Positions 1-6,729 are shown, counted from the first letter of the stretch. The stretch: DNA of 9,422 nucleotides from DASUEB01 sp036275295 (GCA_036275295.1 DASUEB010000013.1:1-9422), one strand, 5' to 3'. Notes: generated from the letters alone by a model not told the origin. Program-made: numbers and translations.

Positions 1-2
1 TG

Positions 3-104
3 CCACACGACGAATTGATGCGAGTAACCGACGAGTTAGGCAAGCTCATGCATGATATAGACCTCAAAACCGAGCGTTGGCTCACCTTGAGTGAATTGAT
101 GTGA
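3..104 (+). CDS. C-terminal end of a probable ABC-F ATPase (partial)
   Basis: Only the last 33 codons are visible, open from the left edge to a TGA stop at 102-104. The peptide is charged and helical and ends in TERWLTLSELM. An acidic helix followed by 'K-T-x-R-W-L-x-L-S-E' is how I remember the C-termini of Bacteroidota ABC-F ATPases (Uup/EttA-like). These are soluble twin-ATPase proteins that act on the ribosome. No ATPase motif is in view, so the call rests on a short tail and could be wrong. The next plus-strand signal is the hairpin at 278-311. Confidence 0.45.
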   Translation, partial: PHDELMRVTDELGKLMHDIDLKTERWLTLSELM

Positions 105-270
105 TTTTACTCTAATAAAATCGAATGTAAGGGCTTGCCCACCTACAAGGCACAACCATTGCGGTTAGATCAAGACACGATGTCTTGCTTATCATCCATA
201 TGGCCTACTTCCCAAACCAAGCAGCATCACCAAAAAGATGCGTCGCCTGAATGAACCCTGCCTGATACGA

Positions 271-315
271 CAAAAAAAAAAACCGGCAGGCGTACGGCCT
301 TACCGGTTTTTGTTT
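271..315. terminator. Bidirectional Rho-independent terminator
   Basis: A 9-bp outer stem pairs AAAAACCGG (278-286) with CCGGTTTTT (303-311). An inner AGGC/GCCT stem (288-291 with 297-300) closes a 5-base loop, with small bulges between the two stems. Read on the minus strand, the stem is followed by an uninterrupted run of about 11 Ts (282 down to 272), an excellent end for the TonB-receptor transcript 123 bases after its stop codon. Read on the plus strand it is followed by TTTTTGTTT, good enough to end the edge gene. Its position between convergent genes fits a two-way role. Confidence 0.85.
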
Positions 316-332
316 CGTTGTGGTTTCTCGAC

Positions 333-351
333 CTGTTTTGGTACCAAACAG
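333..351. repeat. Short palindrome around a GGTACC core
   Basis: TTTGGTACCAAA at 337-348 is a perfect 12-base palindrome. Flanking CTG and CAG extend it to CTGTTT(T)GGTACCAAACAG, with one extra T on the left. It lies between the TonB-receptor stop and the terminator, so in the minus-strand mRNA it would be in the 3' untranslated region. No U-run follows it. A protein-binding site or chance are both possible. Confidence 0.35.
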
Positions 352-434
352 CGGACGGCATTGAACTATGCGCGGAGTAAACCATTTCCTTACGGTTTCA
401 AGCTGGGCTTGATTGCTAGCAAGGGTAGTACAAC

Positions 435-2663
435 CTACTCTTCAGGCATCCGCGTGATGGTATACCGGAGCCCAACATAAGCCATCCGACCAAAAACAGG
501 TCCCCAAATCATGCTGGCATCAAAAAATTCAGAATTGGGATTTTCAGCCGACACGATGGCGCGCTCCTGAATGAAATCGAGCACATTCTCAGCCCCTGCA
601 TATACTTCCCATCTCGTTCCCATTTTTTTCGTTACCTGGGCGTTTAGAAGGGTAAAGGCGGGTGAGAAATTGGCTAGGCGCAGATCCTGCGGATTATCGC
701 TTGTGGAGGGTAAGCGTTTTCTTCCCGTGGTGTTGATCGTGAGGTCGAAGATCCAATTGTTTCGGGTTTCGTAGCCCAAATTGATGAAGTAGCGGTTTTT
801 AGCCACCAGCGAGCGCTGCAGCAAACCTGTGCTGAACTGGGTTTGAACATCGTAGTAGCGATAGGCTAAACGCACATCAAAATGTTTGAAAAGCTCATAG
901 TCCAATTGAACCTGCAGGGCATTGGCAAAAGAAGGACCTGCCAGGTTATACACCATCACATTTCGGGCACTTTGGTCCACATCGACCACTACCTGTTGAC
1001 TGAAGTCAGTGCGATACAGGTCGATTCCAAAATAACCCTCTCGGTAGTCGAGCTCAAATTTCCAAGTGTAGTTAAGGCCAAGACTGGTCGCCCTTTCCTG
1101 TTGCAAACCGTAAGGCAATTTCGAATCAAAGCCCATCACCATCCACTTGCGCGCACTAGCCAATAAGCCGCTATTCTCAGAAATGGGATTGGCAGTTTTT
1201 CTGCCCACTCCGGCCGATGCGCGAAGAACATGGTTTTTGTAAACCTCGTAGCGGATATTAAGCCGGGGAGTGAATTGAAGGCCAAATAAGTTGTGCTGAT
1301 CGACCCTCGCACCTGCCACCACCGAGAATTTATCCGACCCCTGAAAGGTATACTCACCAAATGCCCCGACAACCGATTCCTTTCGGCTGTAATCGGTTTG
1401 GTTAAAAACCTCCTCAAAATCGTCCTGAAACGCATTGATTCCAGCCCGTATCTTGTGATCTGTGGTGAATAGGATATCCTGATAGATGAGATTGGCATAA
1501 GCCGATCGCTGATTTCCAACCAATCGATTTACCCCTCCAAAATTCATCTTCTGCCGATAATCGATATAGTTGAGCTGCAAACCAACACTTCGGTATTTCA
1601 TGGCTGGAAAAATGTAACCTGTTTTCAAAAACACATCCAGTTGCTCCAGGTTTCTATCAAATCGGTAGGCTGATAGCTGGTCGCGTTCAATGGCCCCCGC
1701 CACTTTGTCGTCGGTGGTGTAAATAAATCCGCCGTGCATGTTGATGCCCTTAGTCGATTGCCAATCCCATCGGTTCAGCACCTTAGTGGTGGATCCGGTT
1801 GGGTTGTCGTAAAACAAATCGCCGTTGCGATCGGTTGCAACCAGTCGATTGCTGTAGTGTAACATGACACCGGTATGTAGGTTTGGAGTAACTGGGGTAT
1901 TAGCCACCACGTTGGTTTCTACACGCCCCCCTTGGCCAGCGTAAGCGTTGTAGATAAACCGCTCCTTGTCGTAAGGCTGTCTCAGCTCCACATTCAACTG
2001 CCCTGCAATCCCCTCGTAGCCATTGACCACACTTCCGGTTCCTTTCGAGAGCTGCATAGAGCCAATCCATGTCCCCGGCAGATAACTCAATCCATTGATG
2101 GTATTGAATCCGCGAATAGAAGGAATATTTTCTTGGGTTAACAAGGTGTATGGGCCCGCAAGACCGAGTAATTGGATCTGTTTTGAACCGGTTACTGCGT
2201 CGGTGAACGAAACATCAACCGATGGGTTGGTTTCAAACGACTCCGATAAATTGCAGCAAGCCGCTTTGAACAGCTCTTTCTGACCAATTTGTTGCGTTTT
2301 GATCGGGTCGATCATCGACATGGTAGTGCTCTTCACCCGATACTCAACCGTAACTCCCTTCAATTCATTGGCTTTTTTAAGGATCAAGGCCAGTTTTTCG
2401 GGCGAGCTAACCAAGACCGTATCCGCCTGATAACCCAGATACCTAACTACCAGCCTATTTGCACCCGAAACCCGGTCCAATTCAAAAAAACCGAGTGAAT
2501 CTGTAAGGGTTCCTACTGAAGTACCCAGCCACTGGAGTGCAACGCCTTCCAAGGGAACAATCTTTCCCTTATTGCTTTCTTCGCTAACTATACCGCTAAC
2601 TTTCGTTTGGGCATAGCTAGGCAGGGACAGGACTAATCCCATCCAAAACAAAACGCGATACAT
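435..2663 (-). CDS. TonB-dependent outer-membrane receptor, probable metal-related type
   Basis: The 742-residue protein has the layout of a Bacteroidota TonB-dependent receptor. A signal peptide spans about residues 1-18 (cut after PSYA). A carboxypeptidase-regulatory-like beta-sandwich follows at about 21-105, containing the typical GTLTDSLGFFEL and VVRYLGYQ. The plug is at about 115-230, with PSIRGF and GYEGIAGQLNVELRQP near its end. The rest is a long aromatic-rich beta-barrel. Such receptors import bound ligands across the outer membrane using TonB energy. The plug carries an adjacent Cys pair (residues 136-137, in KAACCNLSESFETNPSVDV), a feature I associate with receptors encoded next to secreted HMA and HYC_CC_PP proteins. 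The gene starts at an ATG 5 bases after the HMA gene stop, with little room for a ribosome site, so it is probably translated from the same mRNA. It is the last gene of the cluster and is followed by the terminator near 278. Copper is the likeliest ligand by context, but this is inferred. Confidence 0.9.
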   Translation of the reverse strand: MYRVLFWMGLVLSLPSYAQTKVSGIVSEESNKGKIVPLEGVALQWLGTSVGTLTDSLGFFELDRVSGANRLVVRYLGYQADTVLVSSPEKLALILKKANELKGVTVEYRVKSTTMSMIDPIKTQQIGQKELFKAACCNLSESFETNPSVDVSFTDAVTGSKQIQLLGLAGPYTLLTQENIPSIRGFNTINGLSYLPGTWIGSMQLSKGTGSVVNGYEGIAGQLNVELRQPYDKERFIYNAYAGQGGRVETNVVANTPVTPNLHTGVMLHYSNRLVATDRNGDLFYDNPTGSTTKVLNRWDWQSTKGINMHGGFIYTTDDKVAGAIERDQLSAYRFDRNLEQLDVFLKTGYIFPAMKYRSVGLQLNYIDYRQKMNFGGVNRLVGNQRSAYANLIYQDILFTTDHKIRAGINAFQDDFEEVFNQTDYSRKESVVGAFGEYTFQGSDKFSVVAGARVDQHNLFGLQFTPRLNIRYEVYKNHVLRASAGVGRKTANPISENSGLLASARKWMVMGFDSKLPYGLQQERATSLGLNYTWKFELDYREGYFGIDLYRTDFSQQVVVDVDQSARNVMVYNLAGPSFANALQVQLDYELFKHFDVRLAYRYYDVQTQFSTGLLQRSLVAKNRYFINLGYETRNNWIFDLTINTTGRKRLPSTSDNPQDLRLANFSPAFTLLNAQVTKKMGTRWEVYAGAENVLDFIQERAIVSAENPNSEFFDASMIWGPVFGRMAYVGLRYTITRMPEE

Positions 2664-2668
2664 GGCGC

Positions 2669-3013
2669 TTAGTGTTTCTCGTTGCTTTTGTATTGACAGC
2701 AGTGAGGAAGAGCATCGTAGGCCTTAGCATCGGCTTTGGCACCTTCGGTATCGTAACCGGCTTTGGCTATGTTTTGCTCAATCGCATTGCGATTGGTCTT
2801 GCCCGTATGGTAAACCACCTCTATCAAACCGGTTTCGGGGTTCCAGTCGGCTTTTTTAACGCCTTTGGTATACATGGCAGCTTTTTCGATACGTGTCTTG
2901 CACATATCGCACACACCACTCACCTGGAATTTTTCGGTGATTACAGTTGGTTTTTCTTGGGCTAATAAAGAACCTGAAACAAAAAGTGACAGGAATAAAA
3001 TGAAAGTTTTCAT
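2669..3013 (-). CDS. Secreted heavy-metal-associated (HMA) domain protein
   Basis: The 114-residue protein has a clean signal peptide (residues 1-18, cut LLA-Q). A ferredoxin-like HMA fold follows at about 24-95. The metal-binding loop is SGVCDMCKTRIE with Cys35 and Cys38, equivalent to the MxCxxC loop of copper chaperones such as CopZ and Atx1. The usual Met before the first Cys is replaced. VKKADWNPETGLIEVVY and AIEQNIAKAGYDTE match the later strands and second helix of the fold. The C-terminal tail adds a second thiol pair, Cys105-Cys106 (LPHCCQYK), outside the HMA domain. Export is unusual for this family, whose best-known members are cytosolic, so a periplasmic metal carrier is likely. 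It lies 57 bases after the HYC_CC_PP gene and 5 bases before the receptor gene. Copper is the usual HMA ligand; zinc or another soft metal is possible. Confidence 0.88.
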   Translation of the reverse strand: MKTFILFLSLFVSGSLLAQEKPTVITEKFQVSGVCDMCKTRIEKAAMYTKGVKKADWNPETGLIEVVYHTGKTNRNAIEQNIAKAGYDTEGAKADAKAYDALPHCCQYKSNEKH

Positions 3014-3070
3014 GATGATATTGTTTTACGTAAATGAATGAATAGATGCGAAAGAAAAATTCTTACCGCA

Positions 3071-3463
3071 TCAGGCGTAAAACAAAAGCGAATGAAATTT
3101 CAAATACCTGTGTTCCTCAGGTGGCGGTCGGTTGACCACCGCAACGGGGTGCACTTGTTCAGTGCTCTTAACCGATGGATGAAATATGAAGCGCAAGGGT
3201 GCAATGGCTGCAACCGACTGAAATACCCATGTTAAGGGCTCGGTCTTGACCTGATCGGCAAGGGTATATGAAACCGATATTTCCTTGCAACAATCGCTGC
3301 TCATCTCATTGGCAGCCATGTCGTCGCAACAACACGAAACGGGTTTTACAGATACAGCTTTGAGCTCACCACCGCAGTAATGCTCAAAAATAGACACCCC
3401 GACCGACCCACCTGTGTAAGCCAGTAGAAGCGCCAACCATACTATGGAAAACCATTTTTTCAC
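3071..3463 (-). CDS. HYC_CC_PP family small exported Cys-rich protein
   Basis: This is a 130-residue protein with an N-terminal hydrophobic segment (about 4-24) that acts as a signal peptide or anchor. The family's defining marks are all visible: HYC at 28-30 (EHYCGG), a CCC cluster at 44-46, a CC pair at 58-59 (SDCCKE), and a PPP near the C-terminus (NRPPPEEH, 113-115). Members are known to me as uncharacterised Bacteroidota proteins encoded beside secreted HMA proteins and TonB receptors. That is exactly the arrangement here, and metal binding by the cysteines is the natural guess. The start is GTG at 3463-3461, giving MKKW. No ATG, TTG or GTG lies in frame upstream, and the next in-frame ATG is beyond the signal segment. 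An ATG just downstream is out of frame. Confidence 0.87.
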   Translation of the reverse strand: MKKWFSIVWLALLLAYTGGSVGVSIFEHYCGGELKAVSVKPVSCCCDDMAANEMSSDCCKEISVSYTLADQVKTEPLTWVFQSVAAIAPLRFIFHPSVKSTEQVHPVAVVNRPPPEEHRYLKFHSLLFYA

Positions 3464-3468
3464 TACAA

Positions 3469-3498
3469 CAAAATTACTTCTTCTACCGAAAAGACAAT
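3469..3498 (-). promoter_or_regulatory. Candidate Bacteroidota promoter for the HYC_CC_PP-HMA-TonB genes
   Basis: Read on the minus strand, TAATTTTG (3476-3469) matches the -7 consensus TAnnTTTG exactly. ATTG (3498-3495) lies 18 bases upstream as a -33 element. The -7 box ends only 5 bases before the GTG start, so the transcript would begin at or next to the start codon and be almost leaderless. That closeness weakens the call, because the motif could arise by chance. It lies in the 112-base gap after the DUF3299-type gene, the largest gap inside the cluster, where an internal promoter would be expected. Confidence 0.35.
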
Positions 3499-3575
3499 GA
3501 CCGGCACCTGTAATGTTTGTTAAAGCCGCTCAAACTTCATCCCACAACGCAGCGTGATGTGATCTCTTATCTCGC

Positions 3576-4010
3576 CTACTTCACCAAAACGGCTTTGTCC
3601 AGAATGTACGTCAATTGATAGATATCGGTAGCGTTGAGCTTCAAGACCCCTTTCACTCTGATCTTTTCGTCGGTTCTGAACTTGCGCGGAATTTTTACAA
3701 ACTTCAAATCCATCACCGTCTCGGGGCCCGCTCCACCACAAAAGAAACAGGTGGCATAGGGATTGGCGGATAAAACGTATAGATCTTGCTTTACATCCAG
3801 GGGTATTACGTAACCCGATATCTCCACCACCTTGTTAGAAAGTGCTTTCACCGATGAGCCAAATACCGGAACGTTGGTGTACGAACCCAACTCCTCGCTG
3901 TATTGCTCGTTGTACTTGACGTCTGTCAGCTGCTCCCAGTCGAGTTTTACCTGCGCCGATACGGTGATCCAACCGGTCAGCAATGCCAGTATTATGAGGT
4001 ACTTCTTCAT
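3576..4010 (-). CDS. DUF3299-like exported protein with CxxC motif
   Basis: The 144-residue protein has a signal peptide (about 1-19, cut near VSA-Q). The mature part is a compact beta-rich domain. Its core is VVEISGYVIPLD (61-72), the line YVLSANPYATCFFCGGAGPE with Cys88 and Cys91, and a later KIRVKGVLKLN segment (116-126). This pattern of an OB-like barrel beginning 'ISGY-P' plus a cysteine-containing loop is what I recall of DUF3299 proteins, which often sit beside ABC transporters. The CxxC could bind metal or be redox-active. The ATG start overlaps the permease stop in an ATGA tetranucleotide, so translation is probably coupled and the protein likely serves the same transporter. The exact biochemical role is unknown. 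Confidence 0.72.
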   Translation of the reverse strand: MKKYLIILALLTGWITVSAQVKLDWEQLTDVKYNEQYSEELGSYTNVPVFGSSVKALSNKVVEISGYVIPLDVKQDLYVLSANPYATCFFCGGAGPETVMDLKFVKIPRKFRTDEKIRVKGVLKLNATDIYQLTYILDKAVLVK

Positions 4011-5152
4011 CCTTTCATTTCAATGGTTATGGGCAATTTTCTAAGCTTTATCCAAACGGGCAACACAGAAACGACAGCCATTAAGACCAGTCCGGGTATC
4101 GCCCACCACACGTGAGGGGGCAAAGATAGTTCATCCAAGCCCAAATCAGACAGCGCCACAGGCAAGGCTAATCCGGCGATCAAGGCAACACCCCATGCAA
4201 GCAATCCCGCCAATACCAGCTGAACAAGGCTCTCTAGAACCATTACCCATACCACTTGGCGCATAGAGGCACCCATTAATCGCATGAGTAACCACTCTCG
4301 TTTGCGCTCCCTCAAACTGTTCATCATGCCCAAAACAATGGTTAAAAGAGCCAGAGAAACAATAATTATGCCAAGTAAATCAACGGCTTCAAATAATCCT
4401 GCAGCCATGAACAGGAGTCGATTGATCTCTATGGATGGCAAAGCGGCCTGATAAGGCGTATTTTTATTGATGGTAGCGGGTATAGTAAGCAAGGCCATCT
4501 TGCTTTTAAATTGAACCAAATAAGCTGTAACTTCCACAGGCGGACTGTGATGCATGAGCCATACGGACTCCAACGAGGTAAAAATCACTCGCTTAGTGAT
4601 CCCGCTTGCCGATGAAGCTACCAAACCAATCACCCTGAGTTTTTCGCTGTGCGATGTACCGTTCACCTCGCTGTGCGAACTGATTAATTCGGTGCCAATG
4701 TCCCAACCTTTGGCCAAGGCCTCTTCTTGACCTACCACCACTTCTAAGGGCGATTGGCACCACCGGCCTCTCACCAGTTTGAGATTATAAAAATCAAGTA
4801 CCTTCGAGGTAGTACCCAACAAACGCATACCGCTCACCTGATCGCCGTACGAAATGGGAAGATAGCGTCGGATCATGGGGTTTTTCAGCAGCATCTCCGC
4901 CTTCCGGGAGACATTTCCAGTCGGATTGTCGATGTGGTACACATTGGCCAATACCGCCTGCAGCGGACTTCCTTTGGCGCACAATACCATATCTACATTA
5001 CCCGCTGAACCGCTGAGAAATTTTTCCGCCGAATACCGCACCATTTCGATGATGAGCAAGACCATCATTCCCGAGGCAAACAATACAACCGAGTTTACCG
5101 CCGTAACGCGGTAATACCAAAGATTCTTGATGGCTAATCGAAAAGCGTTCAC
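4007..5152 (-). CDS. ABC transporter permease, FtsX/MacB superfamily
   Basis: The 381-residue inner-membrane protein has the four-helix plan of the FtsX/MacB superfamily. There is one helix near the N-terminus (about 19-36), a large periplasmic domain (about 40-255), then three helices (about 256-276, 303-330 and 348-368). The C-terminal FtsX domain is recognisable from MNSLRERKREWLLMRLMGAS (277-296). The periplasmic domain carries AKGSPLQAVLANVYHIDNPT (59-78), a conserved motif I associate with a subgroup found near DUF3299/DUF2796 genes rather than with LolE or MacB exporters of lipoproteins or drugs. The start is GTG at 5152, overlapping the ATPase stop as GTGA. The 3' end overlaps the next gene as ATGA. 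It should pair with the ATPase encoded just upstream. The substrate is not visible from sequence. Confidence 0.85.
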   Translation of the reverse strand: MNAFRLAIKNLWYYRVTAVNSVVLFASGMMVLLIIEMVRYSAEKFLSGSAGNVDMVLCAKGSPLQAVLANVYHIDNPTGNVSRKAEMLLKNPMIRRYLPISYGDQVSGMRLLGTTSKVLDFYNLKLVRGRWCQSPLEVVVGQEEALAKGWDIGTELISSHSEVNGTSHSEKLRVIGLVASSASGITKRVIFTSLESVWLMHHSPPVEVTAYLVQFKSKMALLTIPATINKNTPYQAALPSIEINRLLFMAAGLFEAVDLLGIIIVSLALLTIVLGMMNSLRERKREWLLMRLMGASMRQVVWVMVLESLVQLVLAGLLAWGVALIAGLALPVALSDLGLDELSLPPHVWWAIPGLVLMAVVSVLPVWIKLRKLPITIEMKG

Positions 5153-5781
5153 AGGCGAATGATTTGATCAAAACGATGCTCAATGCGGTGGTCGTGACTC
5201 ACTACCAATAAGGTACTCTTGGCCACATTGATACCTTGGACTAACAAATCCATCGACAAAGCCGCATGGTGGTCGTCTAGGTTCGATGTGGGTTCATCGG
5301 CCAACAATAGCGGCGGATCGCCAATGGTAGCGCGACAAATAGCCAGTCTCTGTAATTCGCCGCCCGACAATTCGAGTGGGCTGCTCTTGGCGAAGGATCT
5401 CAACCCTACCCGATCCAATAATTCGGTTACCTGTCGCTCAGAAATGGAAATACCCTTGGCCCATGCGGCCAATTGAAGGTTTTCATCTACCCGAATAGAA
5501 GGTATAAAAACCGGCTGCTGCATGATATAGCCCACGTTCCGACTGCGGAAGAGGCGCATGTCCTTACTTCGCTTTGGGTAAACGGCACCCTTACAATACA
5601 ATTGACCAGCCTTGGGCGACAAAATACCGCCAACCAGCGATAAAAGCGTGGTTTTGCCAATTCCGCTTCGGCCCGTTACCAAAGTGGCTTTGCCCGCCGC
5701 TAGTGCAAAATCGGGATAAGAAAACTCCCCCACTTGCTTGGCGTAGGCAAAAGTCAATGAACGGGCTTCACAAATGATCAT
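5149..5781 (-). CDS. ABC transporter ATP-binding protein (MacB/LolD-type)
   Basis: This is a complete nucleotide-binding subunit. Numbered from the longest frame (start 5826), it has Walker A GRSGIGKT (52-59), Q-loop YIMQQPVF (100-107), signature LSGGELQR (153-160), Walker B LLLADEPTSNLDD (173-185) with Glu178, and switch His211 in VVSHD. It powers the FtsX-like permease encoded directly after it, with a 4-base overlap. I place the start at the ATG 5781-5779 because MIICEARSLTFAY aligns with the usual beginning of the fold. An in-frame ATG at 5826 would add 15 residues with no family counterpart. Neither start has a clear ribosome site. It is the first gene of the minus-strand cluster and faces the divergent gene at 5885. 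I found no convincing minus-strand promoter in the gap. Confidence 0.88.
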   Translation of the reverse strand: MIICEARSLTFAYAKQVGEFSYPDFALAAGKATLVTGRSGIGKTTLLSLVGGILSPKAGQLYCKGAVYPKRSKDMRLFRSRNVGYIMQQPVFIPSIRVDENLQLAAWAKGISISERQVTELLDRVGLRSFAKSSPLELSGGELQRLAICRATIGDPPLLLADEPTSNLDDHHAALSMDLLVQGINVAKSTLLVVSHDHRIEHRFDQIIRL

Positions 5782-5858
5782 TCGGGCAACTATTGAAGAG
5801 CCCTGCAATATCTTAACTAAATTCATACCACCGAACCATAGATTCGCATTTTAGCACT

Positions 5859-5866
5859 TATATTTA
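5859..5866 (+). promoter_or_regulatory. Weak -7 candidate for the 5885 gene
   Basis: TATATTTA matches seven of eight positions of TAnnTTTG, with A in place of the final G. It would give a leader of about 13 bases to the ATG at 5885, similar to the two promoters near 7340 and 7400. No TTG or TTTG lies at the proper -33 spacing, so this is a weak call. Confidence 0.25.
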
Positions 5867-5884
5867 CCCTCAAAATTGAAATTC

Positions 5885-6694
5885 ATGAAAGCAACTGCTC
5901 TGAGCATTCTAGGCCTAGTGGCATCGTTGATGGCTATTGCCAAAGAATATCCAACCCAAAAAGAACTGGAGGCAACCTACCGCGACAAGGAGTTAAACCG
6001 CCGTCATTGGGCAAAGGCAAATCGCGAAAATGGCGATCTGATATGGCAGGAAGCATGTGCATTCAACTTCTCTTATGCCACCGGCTTCGCCGAATACCAG
6101 ACCTTTGACCAGCGCGAGGACTTCTACGAGTGGTTATCGGGCGAATTGCGCAAAAAAGGTCATGAAGTGAAATGGGTTGACATGGCCTTGGAAGTCATGG
6201 ATCGCCTGGAATCCGTTGCCAGCAAAGACGACCTGCTCGGTCTCAACGCCAATCTAGCCAACAAATTGGTATTCGACTCAACCTTCGCACGTTTGCAAGA
6301 GCTTTACAAAATGCCTGAACCCTTACAGGGCGCCAAAGCCAAGGAATGGGACGAGAAAATGATCGCTTTTGAACAAGAGGAGATTATTCAGGTAGTGTAC
6401 AACAGAATGGATATCGTGACCTTGGAAAAAGCAGACCGCATGGCGAAAGGCAAGGGATTGTATGCCCTTTGTGTCCCCAAGAACCTGCGCTTCGAGGGCG
6501 ACCTTCGTAAACCAGCCGACCGCATTCAATTCGCAAATACCAAACTACTGCCCTACGTAGCGGAAAAATCAAATGCCGAGTTCAACGAAGAGCTCAACAA
6601 ACAAGGCATTAAAGCAGAAGATAAACGTTCGAAGAAAGCAGCTGAGCGATACTTAAAGTCGGTGAATCCCGAAAGTTCGGAGAAAGCCAAGTAA
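5885..6694 (+). CDS. Uncharacterised secreted protein, 269 residues
   Basis: I do not recognise this family. From the ATG at 5885 the protein has a signal peptide (about 1-19, LVASLMAIA before KEYP). A soluble, charged and mostly helical mature part follows, with many Lys, Glu and Asp residues. There are two cysteines (58 in QEACAFNFSYATG and 196 in YALCVPKNLRFEGDLRKPAD), which could pair in the periplasm. An aromatic-rich stretch spans about 54-84, and the C-terminal 40 residues are highly charged. No lipobox, transmembrane helix or enzyme motif is visible. An upstream in-frame TTG at 5876 is possible but gives a poorer signal peptide start. It is transcribed alone, divergently from the ABC operon, and ends 5 bases before a strong terminator. 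Nothing ties it to the metal cluster except position. Confidence 0.82.
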   Translation: MKATALSILGLVASLMAIAKEYPTQKELEATYRDKELNRRHWAKANRENGDLIWQEACAFNFSYATGFAEYQTFDQREDFYEWLSGELRKKGHEVKWVDMALEVMDRLESVASKDDLLGLNANLANKLVFDSTFARLQELYKMPEPLQGAKAKEWDEKMIAFEQEEIIQVVYNRMDIVTLEKADRMAKGKGLYALCVPKNLRFEGDLRKPADRIQFANTKLLPYVAEKSNAEFNEELNKQGIKAEDKRSKKAAERYLKSVNPESSEKAK

Positions 6695-6699
6695 GCACC

Positions 6700-6729
6700 A
6701 GCCGTTGCCAAAAGCAGCGGCTTTTTTTT
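6700..6729 (+). terminator. Rho-independent terminator after the 5885 gene
   Basis: The stem AGCCGTTGC (6700-6708) pairs with GCAGCGGCT (6714-6722) through one T-G wobble. The loop is CAAAA, and eight Ts follow (6722-6729). It starts 5 bases after the TAA stop. The T-run overlaps the stop codon of the converging minus-strand gene. In the minus direction the hairpin has no T-run, so it ends plus-strand transcription only. Confidence 0.9.

Larger units (their letters stand above)
105..434. other. 330-base intergenic region between two convergent genes
   Basis: This stretch separates the end of the plus-strand edge gene from the end of the minus-strand TonB-receptor gene. It holds one clear terminator hairpin near its middle and a palindrome around a GGTACC core. 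A plus-strand open frame starting at 238 runs through the terminator into the receptor gene's antisense strand. Its product is basic, has no recognisable motif, and is probably not real. I see no tRNA-like fold and no convincing promoter. Confidence 0.6.

Noticed and set aside
238..480. 80-codon plus-strand open frame in the left intergenic region
   Set aside because: It runs through the terminator hairpin and into the antisense of the receptor gene. The product is basic, has no motif and no ribosome site, and looks like translated non-coding DNA.
1136..1519. 127-codon minus-strand open frame
   Set aside because: It lies wholly inside the TonB-receptor gene in another frame on the same strand. 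The receptor frame has clear domain structure and this one does not.
3025..3034. TTTACGTAAA palindrome upstream of the HMA gene as an operator
   Set aside because: A 10-base AT-rich palindrome is easily found by chance, and no promoter box accompanies it in the 57-base gap.
3520..3741. 73-codon minus-strand frame at the end of the DUF3299-like gene
   Set aside because: It overlaps most of the C-terminal half of a gene with signal peptide, CxxC motif and coupled start. Its own composition is not protein-like.
4007..5781. Reading the ABC pair as LolDE or a MacB drug exporter
   Set aside because: The permease lacks features I associate with those groups. The coupled CxxC exported protein and metal-type neighbours point elsewhere.
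5782..5826. 15-residue N-terminal extension of the ABC ATPase
   Set aside because: The ATPase fold normally starts within a few residues of the segment at 5781. The extension has no matching features, though it cannot be excluded.
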